This document shows positions 25,263-36,480 of a stretch of 45,775 nucleotides of DNA, in pieces. Source of the DNA: Saccharofermentans sp. Its GTDB lineage: Bacteria > Bacillota > Clostridia > Saccharofermentanales > Saccharofermentanaceae. The stretch covers positions 1 to 45,775 of the forward strand of contig JAILMW010000027.1 of assembly GCA_024692235.1 (NCBI GenBank). Direction: 5' to 3'. Each line of letters opens with the position of its first letter. Within the stretch, counting starts at the first letter, position 1. Below the pieces are notes generated by a model. That model was not told the DNA's origin, did not search any database, and saw only the letters and a list, made by a program, of their open reading frames with translations. A program made the position numbers and the translations under genes.

Positions 25263-27171
25263 GGTAACAGATCAGTCAGCTCATATACCTATGGTCATCA
25301 GGGTCGTAACTGCCGGTGATATACCTGAAGATCAGGTAGGGATCATCGCTTCGAACTTCGCAGGCAAGTTCGATATCAAGGACTACGAGCTTGAGATAGA
25401 GCACGATCCTTCTCTTATCGGAGGATTCGTTATCTATACGCTCGGCAGTATGTACGACTATTCCGTTAAGGGACAGCTCGAGAGAATGGGATCTTTTGTA
25501 AAAAGATCCAGGGATCTTGATGTTGAGCTGGATGAAGACGGCGATATAGCATTCGACAGAAAGAAGATACATGAGAATCTTATCGATACCATCGCTAAAT
25601 TCCCCGAGTCTTCCGCTATCAGTATCGACAGTGCCGAGATCGCCGGTCTGACCAATGATGAGCTGGCAAGGCGTGTAAGTGAGGCTTTTAAGAGTGCTGA
25701 TAATATCGAAGAAGTAGGTATCGTTCAGAGCGTAAGTGACGGCGTTGCCGTTGTATCCGGTCTTGAGCACTGCATGCTCTCGGAGCTTGTAGGATTTTCC
25801 TGCGGAGGTTACGGTATCGCACTTAATCTCGAGCGTAATCAGGTAGGTGTCGTACTTTTATCAGGTGTAGACGATGTCGTGCAGGGAATGGTATGTAAGA
25901 GAACAAGAACTACCGTATCCGTTCCCGTAGGCCGCGGACTCTTAGGAAGGGTCGTAGATCCTTTGGGTAAGCCTATAGACGGTAAGGGCATCATAAGATA
26001 TAAGCAGACAAGACCTGTTGAGTATCCCGCTCCTTCTATCGTAGACAGATCCCCCGTCAATAAGCCCCTTCATACAGGTATCACTGCTATAGATGCTCTG
26101 ACACCTATCGGAAGAGGCCAGCGTGAGCTTATTATAGGTGACCGTCAGACAGGTAAGACAGCTATTGCCATCGATACTATCCTTAACCAGAAGGACAAGG
26201 ATACTATCTGTGTATATGTAGCTATCGGACAGAAGATGAGTAATATCGTCTCTACAGTAAATCTTTTGGAGAAGTATGGAGCTCTTGATTACACGACTGT
26301 AGTCGCAGCCAGTGCATCACAGTCTGCTTCGCTTCAGTATATAGCTCCTTTCGCAGGATGTGCCATAGCTGAGCATTTCATGTACGAAGATCATAAGGAC
26401 GTACTTATCGTATACGATGATCTTTCTAAGCATGCTCAGGCTTATCGTGCAATATCCCTGCTCCTGAGAAGACCTCCGGGAAGAGAAGCATATCCCGGTG
26501 ATGTATTCTATCTTCACTCAAGGCTTCTTGAGCGTGCTGCTAAGCTTAGCGATGCTAAGGGAGGCGGATCTATTACCGCACTTCCCATTATCGAGACTTT
26601 GGGTAACGATATCTCGGCTTATATACCTACCAACGTAATATCCATTACGGATGGTCAGATATATCTTGCTCCCGAGCTTTTCTTCTCGGGTCAGCGTCCT
26701 GCTATCAATGCGGGTCTTTCAGTATCCCGTGTCGGCGGTGCCGCACAGACTAAGGCTACAAAGAAGGTCGGCGGTCCCTTGCGTATCGCCCTGGCTCAGG
26801 CAAGAGAGATGGCATCCTTTGCGCAGTTCGGTTCCGATCTTGATGAGAATACACAGCTTCAGCTCAAGAGAGGCGTTGTCCTTAATGAAGTCCTGAAGCA
26901 GGAGCAGTATTCACCGCTTTCAATGGAGGAACAGGTAGTCATCCTCTATATGGCTACTTCTGACAGCATGAACTTCCTTGAGAAGGAAGATATCCACGAA
27001 TACTTCTCGGATTTTATCGATTATGTATGGGTATCTCATCCGGAGATCATGGAAAAGATCTCATCCTCAGGGGCATTCGAAGACGACTCTAAGGCGCAGA
27101 TCGACGCTGCACTTGCGGAGTTTAAGGAATCATTCCTTGCAGAACATGCAGAGTATAGGGAAGAAGATTAA
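25249..27171 (+). CDS. atpA: Fusion of delta C-terminal domain and full alpha subunit of ATP synthase
   Basis: 640 residues instead of about 500. Residues 8-85 match the C-terminal domain of the delta subunit: EDQVGIIASNFAGKF, HDPSLIGGF and YSVKGQLERM. A charged linker (86-125) leads to a complete alpha subunit from about 129. That part has its N-terminal helix (TNDELARRVSEAF), VQSVSDGVAVVSGL, Walker A GDRQTGKT (297-304) and the Arg finger in SVSRVGGAAQTK. The delta N-terminal domain, which in E. coli binds the alpha N-termini, is missing, and no atpH exists in the operon. The fusion would link peripheral stalk and F1 covalently. The frame is unbroken and the join lies far from the overlap with atpF. 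Internal Met codons at 25450 and 25486 might yield shorter forms. Confidence 0.93.
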   Translation: MRLAKVTDQSAHIPMVIRVVTAGDIPEDQVGIIASNFAGKFDIKDYELEIEHDPSLIGGFVIYTLGSMYDYSVKGQLERMGSFVKRSRDLDVELDEDGDIAFDRKKIHENLIDTIAKFPESSAISIDSAEIAGLTNDELARRVSEAFKSADNIEEVGIVQSVSDGVAVVSGLEHCMLSELVGFSCGGYGIALNLERNQVGVVLLSGVDDVVQGMVCKRTRTTVSVPVGRGLLGRVVDPLGKPIDGKGIIRYKQTRPVEYPAPSIVDRSPVNKPLHTGITAIDALTPIGRGQRELIIGDRQTGKTAIAIDTILNQKDKDTICVYVAIGQKMSNIVSTVNLLEKYGALDYTTVVAASASQSASLQYIAPFAGCAIAEHFMYEDHKDVLIVYDDLSKHAQAYRAISLLLRRPPGREAYPGDVFYLHSRLLERAAKLSDAKGGGSITALPIIETLGNDISAYIPTNVISITDGQIYLAPELFFSGQRPAINAGLSVSRVGGAAQTKATKKVGGPLRIALAQAREMASFAQFGSDLDENTQLQLKRGVVLNEVLKQEQYSPLSMEEQVVILYMATSDSMNFLEKEDIHEYFSDFIDYVWVSHPEIMEKISSSGAFEDDSKAQIDAALAEFKESFLAEHAEYREED

Positions 27172-27179
27172 AAGAAGCG

Positions 27180-29548
<2,369 letters not shown>

Positions 29549-29549
29549 T

Positions 29550-30032
29550 ATGGCAGAAACAGTTCATAATAAAGTCAGGCTTACTGTTGTAACGCCTTAT
29601 AAGAACTTTATAGACGAGGATGTTACTTCGATCATATTACCGTCTCTTGATGGTGAGATCGGTGTTATGGCAGGACATACACCTTTGGTCCTTGCTCTTC
29701 GTCCCGGTATCGTTACTGTAAGAGATGGCGATGAGATACGTCATTTTACAGTGTCCGAGGGGTATTCGGAGGTCGGAACGGATCTTGTACTCGTTATATG
29801 TAATGCCGCCGAATGGCCTGAAGATATCCATGTAAGGTGGATAAAGGAATCCAAGGATGAAGCCCTTAAGCTCAAGGAGGATATACTTGCCATCGAAGAT
29901 TCCGAAGCACGTAAGTATGCCATGACCGAAGTAGATGAAAAACTCTTAAGGGTCAAGGCAAGGACACATCTGGTATCTTTATACGGCAACGATCATCAGA
30001 AGGAAAGGCTTGAGGAATTCGAGCTTATTTAA
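29550..30032 (+). CDS. atpC: F1Fo ATP synthase subunit epsilon
   Basis: 160 residues. The N-terminal beta sandwich (VVTPYKNFIDEDVTSIILPSLDGEIGVMAGHTPLV) binds the rotor and the C-terminal helical hairpin (KDEALKLKEDILAIED ...) is the inhibitory arm; the tail is longer than usual. It starts one base after the atpD stop. The 3' end overlaps the convergent FHA gene by 8 bases, so the operon terminator falls within that gene. Confidence 0.93.
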   Translation: MAETVHNKVRLTVVTPYKNFIDEDVTSIILPSLDGEIGVMAGHTPLVLALRPGIVTVRDGDEIRHFTVSEGYSEVGTDLVLVICNAAEWPEDIHVRWIKESKDEALKLKEDILAIEDSEARKYAMTEVDEKLLRVKARTHLVSLYGNDHQKERLEEFELI

Positions 30033-31131
30033 GCCCTCTTGAGACAGTAAATTCAATATTTCCGCAAAGGATCCTTTGACCGTCTCTTATCTCATAGGGA
30101 CGGTCTTTTTCAGTCTTGTGACCATCAAGCATTACGCTGTCATTTTCAGATAAGTCTCTGACCATATACGAATCAGCTCTTTTAATTATCTCCAGGTGAA
30201 GCGGTTCAATAGAACTGTCGTCTATTATGATGTCAGACAGGAATCTGTCAGAGCCGAGAGTTGCTCTGTCGGTATATATGGCTCTTCTTATCTTCTCGTT
30301 ATCGAAAGTGTAGGTGAGTATAAGGCAATCAGGATCGTTATAAGATCCGCCTTCTTCGAAGAAGATTGATCTTCTAATCATTGATTCGTTGATCTCTTCC
30401 TCTGATCTTGTCCTGCCGTGACCTTTGAAGACAGATATAAAAGGAATCGTCGAAGAGAAGAGAAAGAATGCAAGAGCGATGACAAGATCACCTTTTATAA
30501 TAGAGAACAGTGCGATTATTGCTGATATGAGCGAGCAGATAAGTATCTTTAAGGTATCGGTAAGATGCTTCTTATCTGCCGCTATGCTCGTACCTTTTAT
30601 CCTGTTACATATGCCTCTTAGCATATCTTCATTGTCTTCGCTCATTGCAAAAGTCAATGTGTCCTTTTCTTCCAGCGTCAGTATATCTCTGAAGAATCCG
30701 CTTTTGAGGAATCGTTCCGTATCGTATCTCTTTATTCCGGAGGTATGAACACTTGGAATGCTGCTTACTATCGGCTTATATGGAAGAAGTATCTTGTGTT
30801 CCTTAGGATCCCAGTAAGCATAACTGTCGTTTAATATGATATTCGATGTGTCGAGCAGCATATTGCATGATGAGGAGAGAGATAAGAAAAGATCCGCTAC
30901 GGCTTTTCTCTTAAGATCTTTTCCAGTAATAAGATCAGCGCGTGTAAGCGGGATCAGATCTGAAATATCAAAGCTTAATTCGCGACCGTTATGGTATTCG
31001 TTGACGTATACCGGAAGAAAACAACCGGGTATGCCATCGCGGATTATTTCAGCGGCGTATTCGTGTAGTAAAGTATCATCATCTAACTTCATGGCCGCGA
31101 ACTTTCCGTAGGGACCTTTTCTTATTTCCAT
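30025..31131 (-). CDS. FHA-domain protein of the Tad locus (DUF6382-like N-terminus)
   Basis: 368 residues. The N-terminal 170 residues (GPYGKFAAMKLDDDTLLHEYAAEII ...) resemble the DUF6382 region that often precedes FHA domains in Clostridia; this is from memory. Two membrane segments lie near 195-235 (LKILICSLISAIIALFSII, LVIALAFFLFSSTIPFISVF). The C-terminal FHA domain (275-365) has ATLGSDRFLSDIIIDDSSIEPLHLEI and a final NDSVMLDGHK, fit for binding phosphothreonine. It is the last gene of the pilus operon, 12 bases after the pilin, with AAGGAG in between. Confidence 0.8.
   Translation of the reverse strand: MEIRKGPYGKFAAMKLDDDTLLHEYAAEIIRDGIPGCFLPVYVNEYHNGRELSFDISDLIPLTRADLITGKDLKRKAVADLFLSLSSSCNMLLDTSNIILNDSYAYWDPKEHKILLPYKPIVSSIPSVHTSGIKRYDTERFLKSGFFRDILTLEEKDTLTFAMSEDNEDMLRGICNRIKGTSIAADKKHLTDTLKILICSLISAIIALFSIIKGDLVIALAFFLFSSTIPFISVFKGHGRTRSEEEINESMIRRSIFFEEGGSYNDPDCLILTYTFDNEKIRRAIYTDRATLGSDRFLSDIIIDDSSIEPLHLEIIKRADSYMVRDLSENDSVMLDGHKTEKDRPYEIRDGQRILCGNIEFTVSRGLK
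30078..30110 (+). terminator. atp operon terminator inside the antisense FHA gene
   Basis: GACCGTC (30078-30084) pairs with GACGGTC (30099-30105). The stem can extend inward by about four pairs around a CTC loop, and TTTTT follows at 30106-30110. It lies 46 bases beyond the atpC stop, within the coding part of the minus-strand FHA gene. Confidence 0.8.
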
Positions 31132-31143
31132 ATCTTCCTCTCC

Positions 31144-31320
31144 TTAACCGCCGAAAGCTCCGGTTATCCTTCCGTCGTCAAAGACAAATTCCATAACTCT
31201 TGAGGCATAGGCCATGAGTCCTTCTCTGAATACCAGTGCGAGTGCTACCAGGACGGCGATTATAATTACCATCTCGACAGTACCCATACCTTTTTTGTTT
31301 AAGCTTTTCATCTTGTGCAT
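31144..31320 (-). CDS. Flp/Tad-type pilin precursor
   Basis: 58 residues. The short leader MHKMKSLNKKG ends in the prepilin cleavage motif G11-MGTV-E16 (Gly at -1, Glu at +5), followed by the hydrophobic helix MVIIIAVLVALALVF and a short polar tail ending GAFGG. This is the layout of Flp pilins, which polymerise through the hydrophobic helix. GGAGG at 31327-31331 precedes the ATG. It sits between the TadB-TadC fusion and the FHA gene. No prepilin peptidase is in the window. Confidence 0.88.
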   Translation of the reverse strand: MHKMKSLNKKGMGTVEMVIIIAVLVALALVFREGLMAYASRVMEFVFDDGRITGAFGG

Positions 31321-31335
31321 TTGTAACCTCCTGTT

Positions 31336-32916
31336 TTATAAGCCTAATGAAATAATCGCGGGTGTTATTGCCACCAACAGCACACAAACAAAGTCAAGTG
31401 TCATCGGGAATAAAAGTCCCAATGCTTCGCGCTCCTGTTTCTTCCTGGCCGCATTCCTGCATAAGTTCCAGCAAGAAGATGCCTGAAGTGAGAGAAGATT
31501 AAGTACTTCCGATGTACCGAGTCTTCCGTATCTTGCTACGAGGAGAAGAGCAGACTGTGCCTCGGGGATCTGTATACGTATAGACAGCTTCTCGATAGCA
31601 TCTGAAGCCGTTCTGCCGGATAAGATCATGGCGCGAAGATTCTTTATCTCTCCTGACAGGCTTTTATTCTCTCCGAATGCTCCGCAGCATATCTCTATTG
31701 CCTTGGGAAGCTGAAGACCTGCTTCCAGCAAAGTTGACATAAGACAAAGGAAGAGCGGTATATCCTGCATCAATTCTTCCTTCTTAAGAGTTGCTTTTCT
31801 GTTGAGATCGGAATATGTGGCAAACAGCATGATGAGAACACAAGGGATCGACCATATAAGAGGATGACCGCTTATGTAAAGCACCGTCAAAGATAAGACC
31901 AAAGTTATTAAGCAGTTCTTAAGCTGCTTTCTAAGATACACTTCGTAAGCTTCCTTCGGCTTTAAGGACAACTGTGATATCAGTTCGTGTCTGGCCGTTA
32001 TAAGTCCCGTAGGCATGAAGCGTCTGATGATATCGCTTAGTACCGGCTTACCTTTGAATGAAGTCTTTAATTCATTCTTCGTATCGGACTTTTCCGAAGA
32101 GTTTTCCTTGTGGTTGATGAATTTAAGAAGCAGGGCAGATGCCAGTATCGCGATAACAAAAGCGGCAGTAAGGACTATAGAGCCTATCCTTGAATCTTTA
32201 GCGGTATCAAGATAACCGTTGCTCATCTTTCCGAGGGCGAATGTTATTGCAAATGGCATGACGCACAATACGGCAGCTTCCGCGTTCTTACCGGCATTTG
32301 CAGCACTGATCTCGCTTTGAACGGCATTCATCTCCGACAGCATCTGACAGCTGCTTCGCAATATCTCCAATGAGTTATTTCCGATCTTCGCAGATATGCC
32401 CAGTGCATGAAATACAGGTATAGTCTCCGGAAAGTTGATCTCATGAGCAAAGTTGTTCAGAGCCTTGGGAAAATCCACATGTACCTTGAGATTGTTCTCA
32501 AGATTAATAAGCGGTTCTCTTAAAGCGCTTTTCCTTCCGAATGTACTTTCTATGACAGGTCTTGCAAGAACGAATGCCCTTTCCAGTGAATAGCCGCTGC
32601 TTACGCTTGTGGTAAGTACTTGAAGGAGGATAAGTATCTGTGTCCTTAAGTGTTTATAGTTATCTGAATATATGCTTTCAGCGGCTGCCTTCCAGGGAAA
32701 GAATGACAGTATTACGGCTGTCGGTATCCTTACTGCGGATGAACTTATAAACATAGAAGAGATAAAGTACAGCGCTATTACGAACAGCGGATATGCCCAG
32801 ATGCCTTTTATAAGGAATGCCTTGTCAGGCGGTATGCTGTTGATCTTATCCCGCAACCTTTGAAAGGGTCTGATCGTCGCAGACTCTTTGAAGCCTGCAG
32901 AGGTCATCTGTGACAT
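31336..32916 (-). CDS. TadB-TadC fusion, pilus assembly inner-membrane platform
   Basis: 526 residues from ATG 32914-32916. Two T2SSF (GspF) units lie in tandem. The first (about 90-270) has VLTTSVSSGYSLERAFVLAR and membrane segments at its end; the second (about 300-526) has LFLCLMSTLLEAGLQLPKAIE and the C-terminal LLFPMTLDFVCVLLVAITPAI. In most Tad loci these are separate genes, tadB and tadC. The frame continues to ATG 32940, but only 32916 has a site (GGAGAG, 32922-32927). The start overlaps cpaF by 71 bases. Confidence 0.88.
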   Translation of the reverse strand: MSQMTSAGFKESATIRPFQRLRDKINSIPPDKAFLIKGIWAYPLFVIALYFISSMFISSSAVRIPTAVILSFFPWKAAAESIYSDNYKHLRTQILILLQVLTTSVSSGYSLERAFVLARPVIESTFGRKSALREPLINLENNLKVHVDFPKALNNFAHEINFPETIPVFHALGISAKIGNNSLEILRSSCQMLSEMNAVQSEISAANAGKNAEAAVLCVMPFAITFALGKMSNGYLDTAKDSRIGSIVLTAAFVIAILASALLLKFINHKENSSEKSDTKNELKTSFKGKPVLSDIIRRFMPTGLITARHELISQLSLKPKEAYEVYLRKQLKNCLITLVLSLTVLYISGHPLIWSIPCVLIMLFATYSDLNRKATLKKEELMQDIPLFLCLMSTLLEAGLQLPKAIEICCGAFGENKSLSGEIKNLRAMILSGRTASDAIEKLSIRIQIPEAQSALLLVARYGRLGTSEVLNLLSLQASSCWNLCRNAARKKQEREALGLLFPMTLDFVCVLLVAITPAIISLGL

Positions 32917-34039
32917 ATAATCTCTCCAATCTGAATTCATTATCTTTAGAAGGAAGTACCGAGCTTATCTCGTCAATGAATCTTTTTCCTTCTTTGTTCC
33001 TTGTGATGTGAACTATAAGATCGATTCCCATAGCAAGTTGTGTGACTATTGCTTCATAGGGAAGAGAGGAGCCTGCCATTACCATTCCGGCAAGACGTTC
33101 AAGCATCTCTATACAGGAATTGGCATGCCCTGTACACATGGAGCCCGGATGACCGGTATTTAATGCGTGCATCATGTCGGCGCTTTCGGTTCCTCTGACT
33201 TCTCCTACGATTATCCTGTCGGGACGCATACGAAGAGCAGTTCTTATCATCATTCCTATATTGACTTCACCTGAGCCGTCGGGCCCGGGAAGTCTTGCTT
33301 CCATCCTAACTAAGTTAGTAATGCCCATAAGATTAAGTTCTGCGGAATCCTCGATCGTTATGACTCTCTCGTCCTTGGGAATAAATGAACTTAAGGTATT
33401 AAGGAAAGTTGTCTTGCCGCTTCCCGTACCTCCGCACAGGAATACCGTCTTTTTATTCCTTACGCACTCGCATAGGAATCTGGCAGCTTCTTCGCTTATA
33501 AATCCCTGTCTTATAAGTGAGACGATATCGTGGGAGATACCGGTAAACTTTCTTATTGTGACTATAGGACCGTCAGGAGCTACCGGCGGGAGTACTGCAT
33601 TTGCTCTGGAGCCGTCAGGAAGTCTTAGGTCGGATATGGGATTAGCTTCGTTAAGAGGCCTGTTCTGATTCGCAAAAAAGCACGATATCACGGTCTGAAG
33701 AGACTGAGCATCCTTGAATCGAATATCAGATCTGTAGAGTCTTCCGTTCTTCTCGTAAAAGATATTGTCAGGTCCGTTTACCATGATCTCCGTGACTTCC
33801 GGATCTTGCATCAAAGGCTCAATGACATCGAGTCTTCTCAGGCTGTTAAATACTGTTACGGCAAGTTCTTTCTTATCTTCCAGCGGGATATCGATACCAA
33901 GTGACTCGTCACTTAATACATCTGCGATTATTTCCTGAAGCCTGTCGTCCGAAGGGTCGATCTCTTCGCGTAAGGCCGTAAGTACGTAATATGTCAGCTG
34001 TTCCTTGAGTCTTTCAGTGTCTATTGCTTCTTGAAGCAT
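32846..34039 (-). CDS. cpaF: CpaF/TadA secretion ATPase
   Basis: 397 residues. It powers pilin extrusion. The N-terminal domain has VTEIMVNGPDNIFYE. Walker A is GGTGSGKT (203-210), the Asp box ERVITIEDSAEL, Walker B RIIVGEVRG (about 275-283) and the His box TGHPGSMCTGHAN. GGAG before the ATG lies within the end of the upstream TadZ-like gene (26-base overlap). Normal length for Gram-positive CpaF. Confidence 0.94.
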   Translation of the reverse strand: MLQEAIDTERLKEQLTYYVLTALREEIDPSDDRLQEIIADVLSDESLGIDIPLEDKKELAVTVFNSLRRLDVIEPLMQDPEVTEIMVNGPDNIFYEKNGRLYRSDIRFKDAQSLQTVISCFFANQNRPLNEANPISDLRLPDGSRANAVLPPVAPDGPIVTIRKFTGISHDIVSLIRQGFISEEAARFLCECVRNKKTVFLCGGTGSGKTTFLNTLSSFIPKDERVITIEDSAELNLMGITNLVRMEARLPGPDGSGEVNIGMMIRTALRMRPDRIIVGEVRGTESADMMHALNTGHPGSMCTGHANSCIEMLERLAGMVMAGSSLPYEAIVTQLAMGIDLIVHITRNKEGKRFIDEISSVLPSKDNEFRLERLYVTDDLCRLQRVCDDQTLSKVAG

Positions 34040-34925
34040 ATTTATCTCCTTTTATGAATTGTGATGAGTAGTAGACCGTAAGTTTCTGCTCCTTTGTAAG
34101 TGAACGTTCGATGAGGGACGGTATCTTATTAAGTCCCGAACTGTCGGAAGGATCATCGGAGGGAAGCAGGATATCGACATAATCGCAGTCTTTTATAAAA
34201 GAACAGATGTCGGATATCCTGAATCCTTCGATGACGGATATTGTCGTTACTGTCGGTGAAGATCCTTCAGACGACAATTCCTTCAGATGTTTAAGGAGCG
34301 ATCTGATCGTTGTTATGTCATTGTCAAAGACATCGTCGGGGTTCGAAGGCTTTCCCGGGGTCATGAATCCTTTAAGGTCCGGATTGCAGTAATCAAGTAT
34401 GTCTTCGGGCTTGAAGTCTTTATCTTGTATCCTTGCAAGAAGCGAAGTAAGTGAGCCTGTGTCAGGCCCGCTCTTAACAGGCGTCGGCATCCTGAGTCCG
34501 GACATCAGGTCTATCCTTACCGTGATGTCGGAATCCGCCGTAAGAGGATCAAAGACTCTGTCGATCATTGCTTCGCGTTCGCTTATGTATGTAAAGGGAA
34601 GAAGGATATGAGATCTTCCTTTGGGGGATCTTTCATATGGCACGGATGCGGAAGAAGAGATACGGGAACGAAGCTCGGTTATAAGAGACGAGCAGTCGAC
34701 ATATCTTCTTCCGTCTTTAAATATCGGTATCGCATTATGATCTTCGAGAGTAAAACGTTTATTGTCATAGAGGATCACGCTTTCTTCACAGATCCTTTTA
34801 AGCTCATCGCAAAGGGAACTTCCGCTCTTTGCTATATAAGCGTCAGGAAAGAAGGGTGCAAGTCGCAGTTTTAAAAGTTCACTTAAGTATTCGTCGTCTG
34901 ATACTACTTCGATAAGTACCGCCAT
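34014..34925 (-). CDS. TadZ/CpaE-like localisation protein without P-loop (tentative)
   Basis: 303 residues from ATG 34923-34925. It has a receiver-like start (MAVLIEVVSDDEYLSELL) and a middle with LLPFTYISEREAMIDRV and a C-terminal part with TVTTISVIEG and DYVDILLPSDD, which recall the degenerate ATPase fold of TadZ/CpaE. The deviant Walker A of functional CpaE is not seen. The identity rests mainly on being the first gene before cpaF. The frame is open to 34988, but GGAGG at 34934-34938 fixes the start at 34925. Confidence 0.6.
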   Translation of the reverse strand: MAVLIEVVSDDEYLSELLKLRLAPFFPDAYIAKSGSSLCDELKRICEESVILYDNKRFTLEDHNAIPIFKDGRRYVDCSSLITELRSRISSSASVPYERSPKGRSHILLPFTYISEREAMIDRVFDPLTADSDITVRIDLMSGLRMPTPVKSGPDTGSLTSLLARIQDKDFKPEDILDYCNPDLKGFMTPGKPSNPDDVFDNDITTIRSLLKHLKELSSEGSSPTVTTISVIEGFRISDICSFIKDCDYVDILLPSDDPSDSSGLNKIPSLIERSLTKEQKLTVYYSSQFIKGDKYASRSNRH

Positions 34926-35001
34926 ATCTGTTACCTCCGTTTGTCTATGTTGGGGATTGTAAAGACTTTGCAAGAGAAATTGGGACAAAAAAGTACTGAA
35001 A

Positions 35002-35020
35002 TTTCGACAATTTTCGACAA
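35002..35020. repeat. Tandem TTTCGACAA repeat between divergent operons
   Basis: TTTCGACAA occurs at 35002-35010 and 35012-35020, one base apart, in the gap between the Tad operon (minus) and the SAM riboswitch operon (plus). It lies about 15 bases upstream of the metK -35 box and could be an operator for either direction. Confidence 0.4.
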
Positions 35021-35034
35021 TTTGCGCTTTTTCC

Positions 35035-35064
35035 TTGACCGCTTGTCTTACGTAGTGTTAGAAT
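35035..35064 (+). promoter_or_regulatory. Promoter of the SAM riboswitch operon
   Basis: TTGACC (35035-35040), 18-base spacer, TAGAAT (35059-35064), preceded by TGT so that the -10 is also of the extended type. Initiation near 35071 would precede the riboswitch. Confidence 0.75.
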
Positions 35065-35090
35065 CACTCGTGAATAATTAAAGTTCACTA

Positions 35091-35184
35091 CTTATCAAGA
35101 GTGGCGGAGGGAACCGGCCCTATGAAGCCCGGCAACCGCGGAAAGCAGCGGTGCCAATTCCGGCAGGGAAACCTGAAAGATGAG
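35091..35184 (+). promoter_or_regulatory. SAM-I riboswitch (S box) aptamer
   Basis: The conserved S-box core is complete: AAGAGTGGCGGAGGGA, GGCCCTATGAAGCCCGGCAACC, a hairpin, GGTGCCAATTCC and the closing GAAAGATGAG. P1 pairs CTTATC (35091-35096) with GATGAG (35179-35184). TGAGAGG (35181-35187) can instead pair with CCTCTCA (35209-35215) of the terminator, giving the antiterminator form. When S-adenosylmethionine binds, P1 forms and the terminator folds. Confidence 0.96.
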
Positions 35185-35203
35185 AGGCATATATCAATGA
35201 TCG

Positions 35204-35231
35204 GTCTTCCTCTCATAAGGAAGACTTTTTT
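35204..35231 (+). terminator. SAM-controlled terminator of the riboswitch
   Basis: GTCTTCC (35204-35210), 8-base loop, GGAAGAC (35219-35225), then six T. The loop and 5' arm overlap the antiterminator partner CCTCTCA. Confidence 0.93.
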
Positions 35232-35280
35232 ATTGGTCCTGTCGTTTTTACAAAAGTATTGAACGGAAAGGAACATTATT

Positions 35281-36474
35281 ATGAGAAACAGAAAAGGCAA
35301 GTGGCTCTTCACATCAGAGTCAGTAACAGAGGGACATCCCGATAAGATCTGCGACCAGATCTCCGACAGCGTACTTGACGCTATCATCGAGCAGGATCCC
35401 AAGGCGAGAGTAGCATGCGAGACATGTACTACAACGGGTATGGTACTCGTTATGGGTGAGATCTCAACATCTGCTTATGTAGATATCCCTTCTATCGTAA
35501 GAGACCGTATCAAGGAGATCGGTTATGACGGTTCTGACGCAGGATTCGACTACAAGACTTGTGCTATACTTACATCTATCGATGAGCAGTCAGCTGATAT
35601 CGCTATGGGTGTCGATGCTTCTCTTGAGAGCCGCGACGGTGATAAGGCTGACTACGATACAGGTGCCGGCGATCAGGGTATGATGTTCGGTTATGCTAAC
35701 GACGATACTAAGGAACTTATGCCCCTTCCTATCTCTCTTGCACATAAGCTTTCCTATAAGCTTACGGAAGTGCGTAAGGCAGATAAGAACAGCTTCCTTC
35801 GTCCTGACGGTAAGAGCCAGGTAACAGTCGAGTACTTTGACGATAAGCCCGTAAGGATCGATACAGTCCTTATCTCTACACAGCATAAGGATTCGGTAAG
35901 CCACGACGAGCTTGAGAAGTTTATCAAGGAGAACATCATCGATCCCGTTATCCCTGCTGAGCTTGTAGACGAGAATACAAGGATCATCGTTAATCCCACC
36001 GGCAGATTCGTTATAGGCGGCCCTCAGGGTGACTCCGGTCTTACGGGAAGAAAGATCATCGTTGATACATACGGCGGATTCGGTCGTCACGGCGGCGGAG
36101 CTTTCTCCGGTAAGGATCCCACGAAGGTAGACAGATCCGCAGCTTATGCAGCAAGATATATCGCTAAGAATATCGTTGCATCAGGTGTAGCAAGAGAAGC
36201 TGAGGTGCAGCTTGCTTACGCTATCGGTGTTGCTAAGCCCGTATCTGTAATGGTAGATACATTCGGCACAGGTAAGATCGAGGATTCCAGGATCTCCGAG
36301 ATCGTAAATGAGATCTTTGATCTTCGTCCCGCCGCTATCATCGATACTCTCGACCTTCGTCGTCCTTTCTATGCTAAGACGGCTGCTTACGGTCACTTCG
36401 GAAGAGAAGATCAGGGCTTCACATGGGAGAAGACTGATAAGGCTGATCTCATAAGATCCAAGGCCGGTATCTGA
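35281..36474 (+). CDS. metK: S-adenosylmethionine synthetase
   Basis: 397 residues, standard length. It makes S-adenosylmethionine from methionine and [21 protein letters not shown] at the N-terminus, [12 protein letters not shown] and the P-loop-like [22 protein letters not shown] are all present. AAAGGA lies before the ATG. It is controlled by the SAM-I riboswitch directly upstream and followed after 6 bases by recD2. Confidence 0.98.
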   Translation: MRNRKGKWLFTSESVTEGHPDKICDQISDSVLDAIIEQDPKARVACETCTTTGMVLVMGEISTSAYVDIPSIVRDRIKEIGYDGSDAGFDYKTCAILTSIDEQSADIAMGVDASLESRDGDKADYDTGAGDQGMMFGYANDDTKELMPLPISLAHKLSYKLTEVRKADKNSFLRPDGKSQVTVEYFDDKPVRIDTVLISTQHKDSVSHDELEKFIKENIIDPVIPAELVDENTRIIVNPTGRFVIGGPQGDSGLTGRKIIVDTYGGFGRHGGGAFSGKDPTKVDRSAAYAARYIAKNIVASGVAREAEVQLAYAIGVAKPVSVMVDTFGTGKIEDSRISEIVNEIFDLRPAAIIDTLDLRRPFYAKTAAYGHFGREDQGFTWEKTDKADLIRSKAGI

Positions 36475-36480
36475 TAACTG

